From contig CM073590.1 of NCBI GenBank assembly GCA_037074705.1, positions 213,324,746 to 213,388,745 of the forward strand: a DNA stretch of 64,000 nucleotides, given 5' to 3'. The notes beneath the pieces are model-generated. The model did not search any database, was not told the origin of the DNA, and worked only from the letters and a program-made list of their open reading frames with translations. Source of the DNA: Zhengitettix transpicula. Taxonomy: Eukaryota > Arthropoda > Insecta > Orthoptera > Tetrigidae. A program made the position numbers and the translations under genes. Below, in pieces: positions 22,851-35,397 of the stretch; within the stretch, counting starts at the first letter, position 1; the number at the start of each line of letters is the position of its first letter.

Positions 22851-23929
22851 ACTTAAATAAAATAATATTATATTACAATAGTAATCATTAAATATAGTAA
22901 TCTATATATTATTTTGTATTATTATGTGAAACAGCAAATTTTATTTAACAATTGTAACAAAAGTATAGACTATAAAAAATTCGACTAACGTCTATGTTGT
23001 GCTATAAATAAATAAATGTTAAAAAATTAAGTAAAAATTAATACAATTTATTCACAGAAATGTAAGTAATTTTTACCATTCTTTTGAATACTCGTCTAAT
23101 TAATAACTTTAATGTTACGTAGTAATCTAACGATTCTATTTTGAAGAATAAAAATTATATCTTTCTGCTACAGAATTGTACGATGTGGCATTATAGATGC
23201 AATGAATTCCAAATACAGTAATTTTGTAACGTTTGGGTCACTTCAGTTTGACAATTCTCAATCTAGCCGTCTTCTTTTAATTTCTTGACAGTTAGAGCTA
23301 AGAGTGTTTTGCTCAATGTACTTCACTAATATTGTTTTGTAATTTCGGTCTATTATGGAAGCCTATATAATACAGCATTGTTTATTAGAAATTAAATATG
23401 TTTTATTATATCATCTGATAACTGTAAAAAAGCAATGTGGAAGAAATTAGATTTATGGTGATTAGACTCAGTGAAGTGTAATATGGCAAGTTATAGTCAC
23501 GGAACTTTATATTGTGAGAAAAACGTATATATGGAATCTACATGCGCATTAGATTTAACCACACCAGCTGCTGGATTGCGACGGTGTTTCATTGTAAGTG
23601 AATCCGCTGTCCGATGAGTTGGAACAGTCTATTTTGGAATGTAGCACATTACGAGCAAGTTATATAATAACACGGTGGCAGGTAGTCATCATTATGCATT
23701 AGGTGTGCCACTCTTGCTTAACACTCAGGCAATCCATTGTCTTCCAGTGTGCACTGAGAGTGCCGTTTCTTCTGGTATGAAAAGGAGTGGGCGTTTCCAT
23801 TATATAAACAGTTGCATGTCACCAACGAGTGGTCTTTGTCACTTACACCAATATCATTCAAATAAAACGAAATATTGTATCGCAATTCAAATTACATATC
23901 TGGAAATTTAAACATGTTTATCTGAAATT
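22851..23929. other. AT-rich intergenic DNA
   Basis: No gene seen. TATATAAACAG at about 23799-23809 is identical to the 11 bases of the cuticle TATA region, but no good initiator or coding exon follows. Confidence 0.4.
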
Positions 23930-24260
23930 ATTAATATATAATGGGCAATAAGTCAATTAAGAATTAATTATAAACAAGATTTACTTGCAAATTGTTGAAT
24001 TAAAAAAGTAAAAAGTAAAAAAGATAAACATTATCATTCTTCCATTAATAAAGAATATATCAAATTTCCAGTTAAGACTACATTGTTTGTTACATAGGAC
24101 AAACAAAATGGGAATTAAAAATTGTAATTTAAACAAATTTGTGAAAAACATTTAGTTCTCAGTAAACTCAAATTATCACAGTTTTAATTATAATAATGCA
24201 TCAATTTTAGATCCCGAAATTAAAATATTATGAGAGCTTAATGTGTGAATGTTACACATT
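23930..24260 (+). pseudogene. Penelope-like retroelement fragment (GIY-YIG endonuclease relic), copy 2
   Basis: At about 24090-24125 the plus strand encodes CYIGQTKWELK, matching the YIGQT half of the GIY-YIG nuclease motif of Penelope-like elements. Flanking blocks match copy 1 (for example TTAATATATAATGGGCAA, ATCATTCTTCCA-TTAATAAAGAATAT, TTCTCAGTAA), so the two share ancestry over about 300 bp. The reading frame is interrupted on both sides. Confidence 0.55.
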
Positions 24261-24538
24261 CAATCCCATTGTTCATCTAATAATGATAAAAACGATACAA
24301 ATAATCTCAGAAAAATTTATGTACGTATTCTCAAATAACCTATTTTGGTATATAAATTATGTATATATTTAATAATGATGAAACAACATTTGTAATTTAT
24401 AATATTACGTATATCCTTGTTTTAGGATTTCTACAGGTTTGGTCTTCAATTCCGCTGCACTTCATTACCAAGTATGAGTTTCAATTCGGTTTCAACAGGA
24501 AAAGCAGCGAAACACTGCCTCTAAATTTTATGTATGAT

Positions 24539-24598
24539 TTATATATGAAATTGTAAGTAAAATTAATTAATTATATATGAAATTGTAAGTAAAATTAA
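24539..24598. repeat. Two-copy tandem repeat, period 32 bp
   Basis: TTATATATGAAATTGTAAGT followed by AAAATTAA occurs at 24539 and again at 24571. Confidence 0.85.
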
Positions 24599-26481
24599 AA
24601 AATTTGTTGTATAAGTCATAAACAAATAAAATTCCGTGTGTTTTTAAATCAGCCACATTATTGCGAATAACTTTTATATTTTTTCAATACTTGTATGACT
24701 GATGAAAAATTGTTTTGTACTATATAGAAAATCAATTATTTCTCAATGCAGCCACCATTCTTAAAAGTATTTTAGTCATTTGAAAAAAATGTCGAGATAA
24801 GGACCGTTGTCTTTTTTAGCCGTCGGTTGTAGAAAGTGTCGTTTTTTTTATCAGATTCGTTTTGCAACGGTTTTTTTTCCATGTCTCCAGAACTCGCGGT
24901 GAAGAAAGAGTACGGAGAGCTTGTTCGTCTTCTAACGATCCCTTACCAACATGTATTGGTATGTCACAACAACTAGAGCCCAGTGTGGGAAATCATGAGA
25001 GTAGCGTGGAATGTAGTTCGATTTCACATTTAACAATCTTGACGGTTATCCGCTCTTGGACAATTTGTAAAGTAGTAAAAATGAATTATAAGTTTCCAGT
25101 TATTCCCCACTGGTCTGTTGAACGGCCTACTTCTTCAGTCACGAAACGGAATAACAGACAAATTTATTGGACCTCTGAAAATTCCAGGTCAATGTGTGCA
25201 ATTATATCATATTAAAATATTATGATGTGACATTAATAAAAATTAACATTCAGAAGGCATATCGTTGTGACACGTTCGAGGAGAAGAAAACCCAATCCGT
25301 GCATATATTGGAATAATTTAATTACAATAAAAAATAATTTTAGTTACGGTTAAAGTTAATTTGTGATAAAGTATAAAGACGAAAGATAAAGTTAAAGTTA
25401 ATGTTCGCGTCAGATGTTTCACTTCTCTGACGTCACGCTACTCAAATACTTATGCGCCGAGCACAATCAGCTAATTACTTAAATTTGGAAGTTGGGATCA
25501 CAAATAAGGGTTTGGAGGAACACAATAACTTTTGCACAATTTACAAAGACATATATTTATTAAGACAAAAACAACTGTTTTCAGTAACGAAGTTAGAATA
25601 TTTTAATTACAATTTTGCACGAAATTGTTGTGCGTCAGCAAAGCTTTTATGGATAATCACCACTTAAATTTGCACAAAAATATTACAATATCTCCGGTAT
25701 TCAGTTTATTATTAAATTTATCAAAGGAATTGTCGGGTCAAAATTTGCTAAATTCAAAACAAATATATAGAGGGGAATACTGCACATAGGCCTAACGGAG
25801 ATTTATGATAGTATTTCACAGATAACTAGTTTTTATGAATTTTACATCTCAGAGGTTTTTTTATGGATTATACTCGAAATTGAATGATGATCCACGTTCA
25901 TAGGATGACACAGACGTGGTTCGGGAGTGGCTCCTCTGGATGACGCCCAGCCTGCTGGATTTTGCTGCTGCCAAGAACAGTGAAGTTCCGGCTGCAATAC
26001 TTTCGTTTTGCGTAGTTGTAACTCACTCAGAATGCAACCTCAAGCTTGGAAATGAATTTAGAATTTGATATTGTAACTTAATATTTACTAAATACCTGAA
26101 CTGTTAAAATGTAATAAGAATATAATTCGGTGGTTCACTGGTCATTACGGCTCTGGTCGCGACGCTTCTCATTCAAAATTTTAACCCAGAGTGACTTCAA
26201 ATTCAGTATTCTCACGAAGATTCTGGGAAACCAATTATTTATTTTCTAACATATCTCGGCATCGAAAAATTGTTTGTTTCACACAGTGTAATAATTTAAT
26301 CGTGGCGCCTAACCAATAGTGCTAAAAAGCTATTATTTACAGCTAATTTCAACAGTTTCCAAACAATACCCAACCGATAATGTTCAGAATGTTGATAAAA
26401 TTTTACAGTGAATTGATTTTAAAATACGAATTAATCACTTTAAATTAGGAAATTATCAAAATTATTGATATAAGCTTTTAT
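24599..26481. other. Intergenic DNA, no gene seen
   Basis: AT-rich. A TGACGTCA site lies at 25429-25436. A 118-codon frame at 24862-25215 and a 55-codon stop-free stretch at about 25907-26068 have no convincing family match. Confidence 0.4.
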
Positions 26482-26648
26482 CTAGATATTTTTGTGTTTA
26501 ATTTCAACCCCGATCGACTTTTGAGGGGAGAATTTTTAGGGAGAGGGTTGGAGAGGCGTTACGTAATGTAAAAACAACAAAGATTGGAGTCAAATCCGCG
26601 ATTATGGATGTCTCTGAGTTCAATTATGACAACCCGGGCAATACCAGT
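26482..26648 (+). repeat. Dispersed repeat (GCGAATAAATATTTT family), copy d
   Basis: GTGTTTAATTTCAACCCCGA, GGTTGGAGAGGCGTTACG, GATTGGAGTCAAATCCG, ATTATGGATGTC and the end ACAACCCGGGCAA match copies at 49620-49760 and 49880-50025 in the same order. Confidence 0.6.
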
Positions 26649-27330
26649 TTTCTACATGGCGTTGAATAGTTAACGAGCGAATCTGCTATAGGCAACCTAC
26701 AAGAAGTTACCTTCAACTACGTTCTTATAAAATTATTTTTTAAATAAGAATTGTATTTAAATTTTTAACATAGAATTTTATCCCATAATTCTCCATGAAG
26801 CTGACCAGTAGAAATTTAGTGAATACGTTAATTAAATATTTTTATTAAATTAAATTTGTTTAAAAATTTATTTGTCTATAATTATAATTAAAAAATTACT
26901 TAACTACTTTGTGCAGTTGTGTTTTGTCTTGACTGTCTATTAATTAGCTACTTAAAATCAGAGGCTTTTTCCGGTTGGTGCAATAAATCATTTATGATAT
27001 GTTTTCAATACTTCTATAATTGATAAATTGGCGTGTATGCGATAAATATTTATTTTCTGAATCTTAAATTTTGAGGTAGTTTGCGTGTCTCTGTTTTTTT
27101 GTTATCCTTTCGGATAAATCTGTCAAAGAAAATTTAAATTATATAATTTGTATATGATCGATACAACTAATAATACTTTACGAGTTGAAAATCTTACTGT
27201 ATAAAATTCACATATATGCATAAAGTTTTAATATTTTTTTAAATTGTGCGAATATATTTTATTTTATTCAATAAGATTTAAAAGTGTCTTCTGTCTCTTT
27301 CGTCGTTCAGCCTTACTTAAGTCTTGCTCG
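26649..27330. other. AT-rich intergenic DNA
   Basis: Nothing recognisable. Confidence 0.45.
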
Positions 27331-27425
27331 ACCCTTCTGTACCCCACAGTTCAAATTCTTTCTTATGTTATTAAAGGGGAGTGGCCTCCCCGTGGATTAC
27401 CCTCACGTAGCCAGCCAGTTACTCT
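27331..27425 (+). repeat. A-tailed SINE-like retroposon, 3' fragment
   Basis: Only about 95 bases of the 3' part of the element remain: ACCCTTCTGTACCCC through GTGGATTACCCTCACGTAGCC. The copy is diverged and strongly 5'-truncated, and the A tail is not preserved. Confidence 0.65.
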
Positions 27426-30400
27426 AAGAATAAAATAATGGATTTATTATGTTATAATGTGCACATCTTAAAAAGTTTCGAAGTTTCAGTCGCTCTAGAA
27501 ATCAATTTTGAATAATATTACAATTTGATTGAATTTCGTTTGAACTTAAATTTCCATTTATAAAAAGGAAGTTAATTTCACGTTAGTTTATCTTACGAAA
27601 AGCAACGTGTTAATGCTATTGGGCTACGATTCTAAAGAGGGAAATACGGTAGCTCTATGCAACAGTAAAGAAACTATAAACAAACATGTTTGCAAATTCA
27701 GTAATCGAACGTTTTATTTTGTGAACGTGTAGTAGAAGGTTGCATGGCGCATTGAAAGGGAAAAGTTAATGTATACTGTTCCTTGAACCGGGAGTAGGTT
27801 GAAAGTTTGATTGCAGGAAAACCAATGCCTCGAGGCTGTGCAAGTGACATGTACACGCAACAAAGACAAGTGCTTTAATGTAGAGTAATAAAACAGAGCT
27901 TTAGTCCGTATTGAACTTCAATGTTCAAGGAATGTAAAAAAGATTCATTACACAAGATTATCATGTAATCAACATGATAATTTACAGTAAAAATACCAGA
28001 AACTGTTTAATTTTACATATTTGTAGCGAAATTACGTTGTAGATTTTTTAAGTGAATTCATCCAAGTTTTGTTGTGTTCCACCTTTTTGTAAACATAACG
28101 AAAGAGTAATGAAATTTATAGCCATTGAAACTGCAATTGAAACACATATTAACCTCTTTAATTTTTATTTCATCGGAGAAATATACAATATTAATAAAAA
28201 ATTGTAATATAGAAGAACGTTATCTTAAGTGGAAAAATAAAATTTAATCACTTTCGTTTTAATAGATAAAATACTTTCCGAGATTAATTAAGAGTAATTG
28301 AAAAATATATTCTGTCAATTTGTTTTCAAAGTAGTATTACTAATATTATTTATAATTTTACAGAAAAAAATTCAGTCTTAAAATATTTATTTATTATTTA
28401 TATGAATATTCAGTTGTATTAGAAGACATATTTTGGTAACTTATAATACTAATTTTAATAAACTTACTTTTTAAAGTCACAATCATATATTTTCGAATTT
28501 ATTCTAAGAGAATTGACTCTGATAAATATTACATATTTTATTCTTTTTATTTCTTCAGTAGATTTCCTTCTTGATGATTATAATCATGAATACCATAGTT
28601 CTTAATAATTTATATGTAAAATAATTATTCAATAATCTAATGAATACCAAAGTAATTAAATTTAGAATGATGTATCTCCTGAAATTTAACAATAATTAAA
28701 TTTAGACAACTCTAAATTTTGTTTACATGATTTTATCCAGATGAAATTTTAAATTTTTCATTTTACGCCTTTTTAAGTAAAATAATGTAGTATAATTAAT
28801 AAAGTGTATGAATCGTCTATGACAGGTAATTAATCAATTACTAATAACAATAAGCGTCTGTTGCATATATCGTAACGAAACTCGGTGGACTAAATTCTTT
28901 GGATGTCTTTTCATCTTCTTTGGTGTTTTTACTAGATTGATATTTTTTAACACCAGTTTATAAAATTTAGTTTTATTCATTGCTAATTTTTCAGGTTATT
29001 CTATTTAAATTTACGTCTCTAACAGAAATTGTCGACTTTAAAGGATAAATGTTTAATGGTTCATCAAATCATTTCAGCAAATTGATGATTTATTATGAAC
29101 TTTTAACGAAAAAGTGGTATAAAAACCCAATCGCCAAAATATTTCAGACTAAACTACGAGTTAGTAGTATTATAAAAAACATAACTTGATTTTTTTTTGT
29201 GTGTTGATGGTTTGAAATTATGATCCGTGAAATCGCGAAGTTTTCGTGCTAATATGATTGTCACACATGCCAACACGAATTAGTCCTCACTCCATCAAAT
29301 AACCTCTGAGCTTTTCATGCGTCTGCATATAAATATACGTCCAACTTTCAACATCTGGAAAGCAAGCAAGTAAGCGTGACTTTGAATAATGAGACAGTTT
29401 TTATTGTCACATTTCAATATCGACAGATTTCATTTCAGGTCTGGAAATTCAATCGATTTGACGCTAATTGTGTTAATCTGAATAATTATTTTATTGACAA
29501 AGACATATAAAATTACATTAAATTTAAATATCAAACAATGACAAGTTATAACAATTAAATACTCTTCTTTATGGCCAAGGAAATGGAATCATTCTTGTTC
29601 TATGTGTTACGATGAAAAACTGAGCACTCACAAATCTAAAATTGATATTTATATGAATAATTTAACCCAATAAATAAACGTAAAGGCCAAACAGTCGGAA
29701 AAGTTTAATTAATTAGAAAAGATTTATTAATGAACATTAAAAAACGTCGAGACCATAATTTGGATATTATATTTGTTTATTAATTAATGGAATTGTCTGA
29801 GGCCGAGAAAATAAATGTGAAGCTTTTGAGATCACAGAACAATTGCCATAAAATTTCTTTTACATATTTATTTAGTTAGATACTCTTACTGCTTTGGCCA
29901 AGCCCATTCGTATCCATAAATTATTTGATCAACTTAATTATAAAATATGTTTTGCTTAAACAAAATATAGCATATATAATACTTACCAAGTTTAAATATT
30001 TTTTCATCATTTTCATATTTTATTTATAATTTTTATAGATTTATTTCTAATTATTTATTATTTGTAATTTTTCACTTTTAAAAATATGGATGCTTGTAAT
30101 GTACGTCACGAGCAGCGATCCAGGTAATTTGTTAATTCGTTCCTTTTTTCTATTTTTAAATTACCATTTCTTCCACTGTGCACTGTTCGTTCGTTTGTCT
30201 TCAATGCGTATTTCCTCTCAATGAATTGAAATAAATAATTCTGTGTAAAAATATTATTGATTTATTGAAACTCTATGTTGAGACAATTTATTCAGTTAAA
30301 CTTCTTACTGTTTGTATTTGTAATGAAATTTCTCGCTACCAGAAACTAATTATTAACCTCTGCGTGTTGAAATTGATCTTCCTCAAAGAAATATGAATAA

Positions 30401-30593
30401 TATAAGCTCGCAATTGAATGATTACTTTAATTGGCCAAGCACCAAACACATGAGAAAGTAACTGATTATTTTCGAGTCTTAGACTTTTTCCATTGTTTGC
30501 CGGTCCAAGTAATCTCGAATCTGAATGCTTTGAAAACTGCGCGTATCTTCAAAGGATCATTTCCTAAGAACGGAATGGTTATCAACACCAAAA
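27426..30593. other. AT-rich gene-free DNA
   Basis: More than 3 kb without an open frame of note, repeat copy or RNA gene that I can recognise. Confidence 0.5.
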
Positions 30594-31034
30594 AAAATTT
30601 TTTTTAACAAGCTACATGAGGGTAATCCACATGGTGGCAACTCCCCTGTAATAGTAAAGGAAGATATTTAAAATGGGGGATGCGGAAAGGTAGAAGAAGA
30701 TAACCAAGGGTTATAGTTTAAATTGCCTAAAGCTGATGCAGGACAAACCCTAGTATCAGTATTGGGTACTTGTCTCACGCTCTTCTGATGGTGGGAGGTT
30801 TACTGTGGAGTCGCAACATTCCCTTTTCCGTGTCTCGACCAATTTAGGAGGCAGCTGGCCGACTATTCCAGTCGGAATAGCGGTCTGAGAACCCGGAACA
30901 CACATCTCTCAAAACAGGCCGTTTGTAGGAACCTTAGTTAAAAAAACCAGAGAGAGTAGGCATCCCCAAAGGTAGCCTCCTCCACAGCTCTGGGAAGGTT
31001 CACCTCTGAGGGAATACCCCTCGTAAGCTTCTTT
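30594..31034 (-). mobile_element. A-tailed SINE-like retroposon, near full length with target-site duplication
   Basis: Reversed copy whose A tail is on the left. It is flanked by CAACACCAAAA (30583-30593) and CAGCACCAAAA (31035-31045), an 11 bp direct repeat with one mismatch, as left by target-primed reverse transcription. Its 5' end (read on the minus strand) is AAAGAAGCTTACGAGGGG, equivalent to that of 34495-34980. It has internal deletions compared with that copy. Confidence 0.75.
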
Positions 31035-31045
31035 CAGCACCAAAA

Positions 31046-33842
31046 TTTAATAAACAAGATTTTATTTGTTTATGGAAAGTTAATGTCTGTAAGAATCTTG
31101 ACAAGTGTTTGTATAAGTTGAAGGAAATAGTTTCAGACACTAACGATTACTAATATTTTGGACGGTTTCATAAAATTAAAATGAATATTAAATATAGTTT
31201 TATAAATTACAACAGGTAATGCATCATTGCAGATTTATTATTTTTCTTACAGCTAAGATGGATCTACACTTTTCCGATAAAGCCGCCACCCATCTCTCTG
31301 GAGAACTGGGTCATGGCATTCGTTTACTTACTCTGAGCCGGCAATTTTGACCCAATATGAGGCAAATTATGATGCTAATCTTAAAAGAGCTGCGGTTCCT
31401 TTCTCTAGAACCAGCGGCGTATGTAGATCAGGCATTTCGTGAGCTAATTTAACAGTGAACGAGTAGTCTAACCTGCACGTTTTACGATATTATTCGGGCA
31501 TATATTATAATATAAATAGGATTCAGAAATAAATTGACGAAACGAAGTATTTTGCTTCGAGTCTCTAAAATTTATTAGTATATTCCAGGAAAATAAGTCG
31601 AATAAGGTAAGTGAACGGGGGATTTACGACTGGCCTCCTAAGAACCTGTCCAGTGACACTGCCTTATTCGTCAGTTCTGAATAAGAGATGTAATTAGAGT
31701 AACATTCATTTTCCGGCCAAGCTTTAAGCAATTAAACACAAGGACGATCCTTATCCGCGAAGCCAGTATTTACCTGAATGAAACAAGCACAATCAATTGT
31801 TCTTGCTGGGAATCAGGTCGCGGAGATTTAAGTCAATGGATGAGACCAAATTCGTCGTTTGAGGCCATCTGCCTGAATTGAGAACGGTATTAATTGAAGG
31901 GCGGAAGAGAGAAATGTGATCGTCCCCTGTATTATTCTGAATAATTTGGATACACCAAGGAAATCCCAAATTAGGACGATTATAATTTCCAGTTAAAGAC
32001 GAAACGTCTGTCTTAGACAACTATAATGATAAGCCGTGTTGGTACTGTCTATTATTGATTTATGAAGTATCAAATTTGTTAATATAAACATACTGAAGCT
32101 AAATCAATCGTTATAAACTGGGATTAAATTCGAACGCCATAGAGAAGGCACCAAAACACATCTCCTACCAGTGCTTTTTGAGTTTCTTACCCAACATCAT
32201 GTATAACAGTTTTTTTATTGGAACAACTTTTTAATAGTTAGGGAAATCACGTAAAATAAAACTACCTTAAATACCATTTTTAAGAGAGCAATTGTTGAAA
32301 TCACCAGTAACTAGCATAAACAGTTACATCATCGTTGTATAATATTTGAAAATCAATTTATAATATTCCATAAATATTATTTCATGACGGTAATCCTCAT
32401 GTCCAAGACTAATTCAGAGTTGAACTTGGTTGTTCTCTCAAACCTGAACGATAACAATTTTGATAAACGCGTTTCAACAGTTTTTGAAATATTAAAACCG
32501 TTAAGGAACTGTACCTAAATTGTTCTACAATGGATTAAGAGTACTCCTGTTGTGATTGGGACATTCGTTAGATGAGTGTACAATGTCTCGAAGGCAGCCT
32601 CCGCCTGATAACGATTTCGAAACTATTATTCGAAACTGATTTTTTGGTTTACCCAAGGACTACAGTAAATAGTAAAGCGAGAAATTTTTAATTCCCAGGA
32701 AATCTTTGACTCTATTTCTTCCGACTGAACTTGTATTACTTGTCTTTCAATTAATCCAGAAATAACCTTGTAAAATTTAGTAAGGAACCGGTATTAAAAA
32801 TCCCATCTTATTAAACGATGAATCTTTGGTCAAGATGTATATATAATATAAAAAAAATGTAATAAATTCATGCAGTAGTTATGGAAATTCGCCAATGACT
32901 AATATGTTGATGCGACTAAAAACAAAACAAAAATATATACGTGACATCTGGAAAGTAAAATAATAACACAATATAAAAAATAATATTAAGTTTAATTTAG
33001 ACTTGTAAGTCCACTGTCCCAATGGGACACAGCGATAAATCAATTCAAATATGCTGCTATCATTTTGCATAGTCGCTTTAACGACGGGTAATAATGATTA
33101 ACACCGAGTGAAAAATAACCTTAGTATTTCTGCCTCTAGAAAACTACACGTTATCAACCAGTCAGATTAATAATTTATTTTCCATTTTTAAATTTATCTT
33201 TCTATTACCAAAGTACAAATTAGAGACCAGTACCGAATTTAATCTGATAGCGTAGTAATAGATATTGTTCAAAAATAAATTCAGATTATCTTAATAGAAA
33301 GTTCCGCTTACTTTCAATTTTCCGTCAAGTTAATTTTCTGTATGTTGTGTAACGTCTTATTACGTGTTGATCAGATATTAAGACGTTAAGTTTATCACAA
33401 AAATGATTACCTTTCAAATATTTCGGAACTGTTCGGGGAATATATTTTTCTTTTCATGTCCATGGTCATGAAAATGTATTGCTTCGTTTAAAAATAGCCG
33501 TATATATATCTAGGAATTCTATTTGAATAATAGAAGAAAATTAAATTATCTTATGTTTACTTTCGTGCGATAGTACACATTTTCTGTCTTCAAACGTTAC
33601 GAAAGGTACTCATTTATTTTTAGTTTTCTTTTTCCATTCATACTAGAAAGAGTAAATAAGATGCTTCAGTAAATATAATAGCACCTAAGTTAGTATTGAG
33701 CTAATATACTTCAAGTCAATAAACATATTTATAAATAGCAAAATAATTGTTATATTTAACGATAAGCTATGTCATGAGAAAATAATAATTATTCTCAATC
33801 CACCCTGCCCTTATCTTCCTGTTAAAATTTACGCCTACATTC
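31046..33842. other. AT-rich gene-free DNA
   Basis: No gene, RNA or repeat copy recognised. 31255-31450 is less AT-rich but not coding in any frame. Confidence 0.45.
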
Positions 33843-33851
33843 CAGAAATCT

Positions 33852-34168
33852 TTTCTTTTATTGATTTAAGGTCGCGTCAACCTGTTGGTTATTGGCGACC
33901 CTCTAAAAGTATTTACATAATTAAGTTACAGTAGGTTTGAAATTTCCAATTGTGAACATCGTATCAAATAGCGGATGACAGTTTTGGGTCGGAGACGAAC
34001 TGCAGGAGACTCTTGATCGCCGTGGTGTGTATGCAGAAGTCTTCTCCAGAGAATTCGGCTACAGTCCTCCTGCGTATATCCTCATATTTTGTGCATTCAA
34101 ATATAATATGCTGGATGGTGAGGGCTTGATCACTTACATCACAGGTGGGCTGATCTGTTCTGGAAAAA
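33852..34168 (-). mobile_element. 5'-truncated LINE (I/R1-like) with target-site duplication
   Basis: A 317 bp insertion between perfect 9 bp repeats CAGAAATCT (33843-33851 and 34169-34177). On the minus strand the frame reads DQPTCDVSDQALTIQHIIFE, then CTKYEDIRRRT, and ends at a stop at 33966-33964. This is the His/Cys C-terminus found in ORF2 of LINEs of the I/R1/Jockey type. After the stop comes about 110 bp of 3' UTR with a hairpin (33870-33900) and an A-rich tail containing AATAAAA. It matches 41120-41400 closely, and is the better preserved of the two C-terminal frames. Confidence 0.8.
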
Positions 34169-34177
34169 CAGAAATCT

Positions 34178-34482
34178 AATTCGGTAACTAATTAGTAAAT
34201 CCTTCTTCACGCTTGGAGTACTAGATTTATTTATTGTTTCCATTAGTCCTCTATTTATAAAATAAAACAAGTTAAAAAAATAATGATTAAATAAAATATT
34301 CTTAAATATAATTCCATTAAAATAAATTTAACAAATTATATTATAGATTTAAAAACAAATTTGTTAAATATTGTGCTGTTATAAATTTTCAAATGTAATT
34401 TACATTGTCCCAGAGGAAAGCCACAACTGATAGGTGAAACGTTGTATATTTTATAACTTCATGTTATTATTATTATTAATTT
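34178..34482. other. AT-rich DNA between two retroposons
   Basis: Contains CTGATAGGTGAAAC at 34427-34440 followed by GTTG, again recalling the CTGA...GAAAC arrangement. Otherwise featureless. Confidence 0.35.
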
Positions 34483-34494
34483 TTAAATACTTCT

Positions 34495-34980
34495 AAGGTC
34501 TGCGAGGGCTATTCTCTCGCAGACAATTACTGCGAAGGATGTTCTCTCGCAAGCAGAACCTTGTAGGAGAGATACGAACGGACTACCTGTGGGTGTATGT
34601 TCCGGGGTCACAGACCTTCGGCATACGGTAAGAGTTGTCCGCTATTCCCATTGGAATAGTCGGCCAGCTGCCTCCTAAACTGGTCGAGGCACGGAGAAGG
34701 GAATGCTCGTCCCCACAGCAAACTCCTCTCCCGCTATCGGAAGGGCGTGGGACAAGTACCCAATGCCCGATTACCTGATGCAGGTTTTTCTAGGGTTTTC
34801 CCTGCATTTCTTTAGGCGAATGCCAGGTAGGATCCTTAAAATATAGCCCGGGGGCCCTAGTAACCCTTGGCTACCTTCCTCTACCCTTCCGCATCCCCCC
34901 TTTCAAATCCCTTCCTATGCTATTAAATGGAAGTTGCCCAACGTGGATTACACTCATGTAGCCTATTGCCCTAAAAAAAA
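34495..34980 (+). mobile_element. A-tailed SINE-like retroposon, full length (reference copy)
   Basis: A 486 bp element flanked by a perfect 12 bp target-site duplication TTAAATACTTCT (34483-34494 and 34981-34992). The 5' end is AAGGTCTGCGAGGG, with a GTCTGCGAG/CTCGCAGAC hairpin and a second, imperfect copy of that unit (to about 34560). The 3' end is CATGTAGCCTATTGCCCT plus eight A. There is no convincing tRNA, 5S or 7SL promoter, so it is either a SINE of unclear origin or the 3' end of an unseen LINE. A common 5' end in several copies favours the former. Confidence 0.85.
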
Positions 34981-34992
34981 TTAAATACTTCT

Positions 34993-35397
34993 TTCATAAA
35001 TTAAATTTTTTTTGTTATGTTTAAACATGAAAAAATATAATTCAAAACAGGGAACACAATTATTCTCCATCCATTTATTTATTAACGATAGGAAATTTCT
35101 TAAATAGGATAGAACGTTTTACATAACATTAAGAAACTTCAGCACACATATTAAAAGTAAAATAGAAATAAGTAAATTTAATACTTTCAGGATAGAATAA
35201 TTTGTAATACATGTGAAATAATAACAAAAAAAATATAACTTACTGTTTTGACTAAAATTCGAAATTATAGTGTGTGGAATTAATATTATTAAGAACGACC
35301 TTATTTGAATTGTAAGCTCTTTATTATTTTTTCATTCATATTAATGGGTTATTAATTTTAAAGTTTTATATCGGTTAGACGGAGATTATATAGTTTT
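34993..35397. other. AT-rich intergenic DNA
   Basis: Nothing recognisable. Confidence 0.4.

Noticed and set aside
23799..23860. Promoter at TATATAAACAG, identical to the cuticle TATA region
   Set aside because: No initiator at the right spacing and no exon follows; an AT-rich genome will contain such matches by chance.
24539..24598. CRISPR-like or other direct-repeat array, including the repeats at 38981 and 51546
   Set aside because: These have only two or three units with no unique spacers, in a eukaryotic genome.
24862..25215. 118-codon plus-strand frame, and a NGGCIEK-like minus-strand peptide near 24750, as a possible transposase
   Set aside because: No catalytic motif or inverted repeats could be found in either strand, and the peptide match is too short.
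25907..26068. 55-codon stop-free stretch (DDTDVVREWLLWMT...) resembling a transposase C-terminus
   Set aside because: No supporting motif upstream, no start codon, and no termini; similarity is impressionistic.
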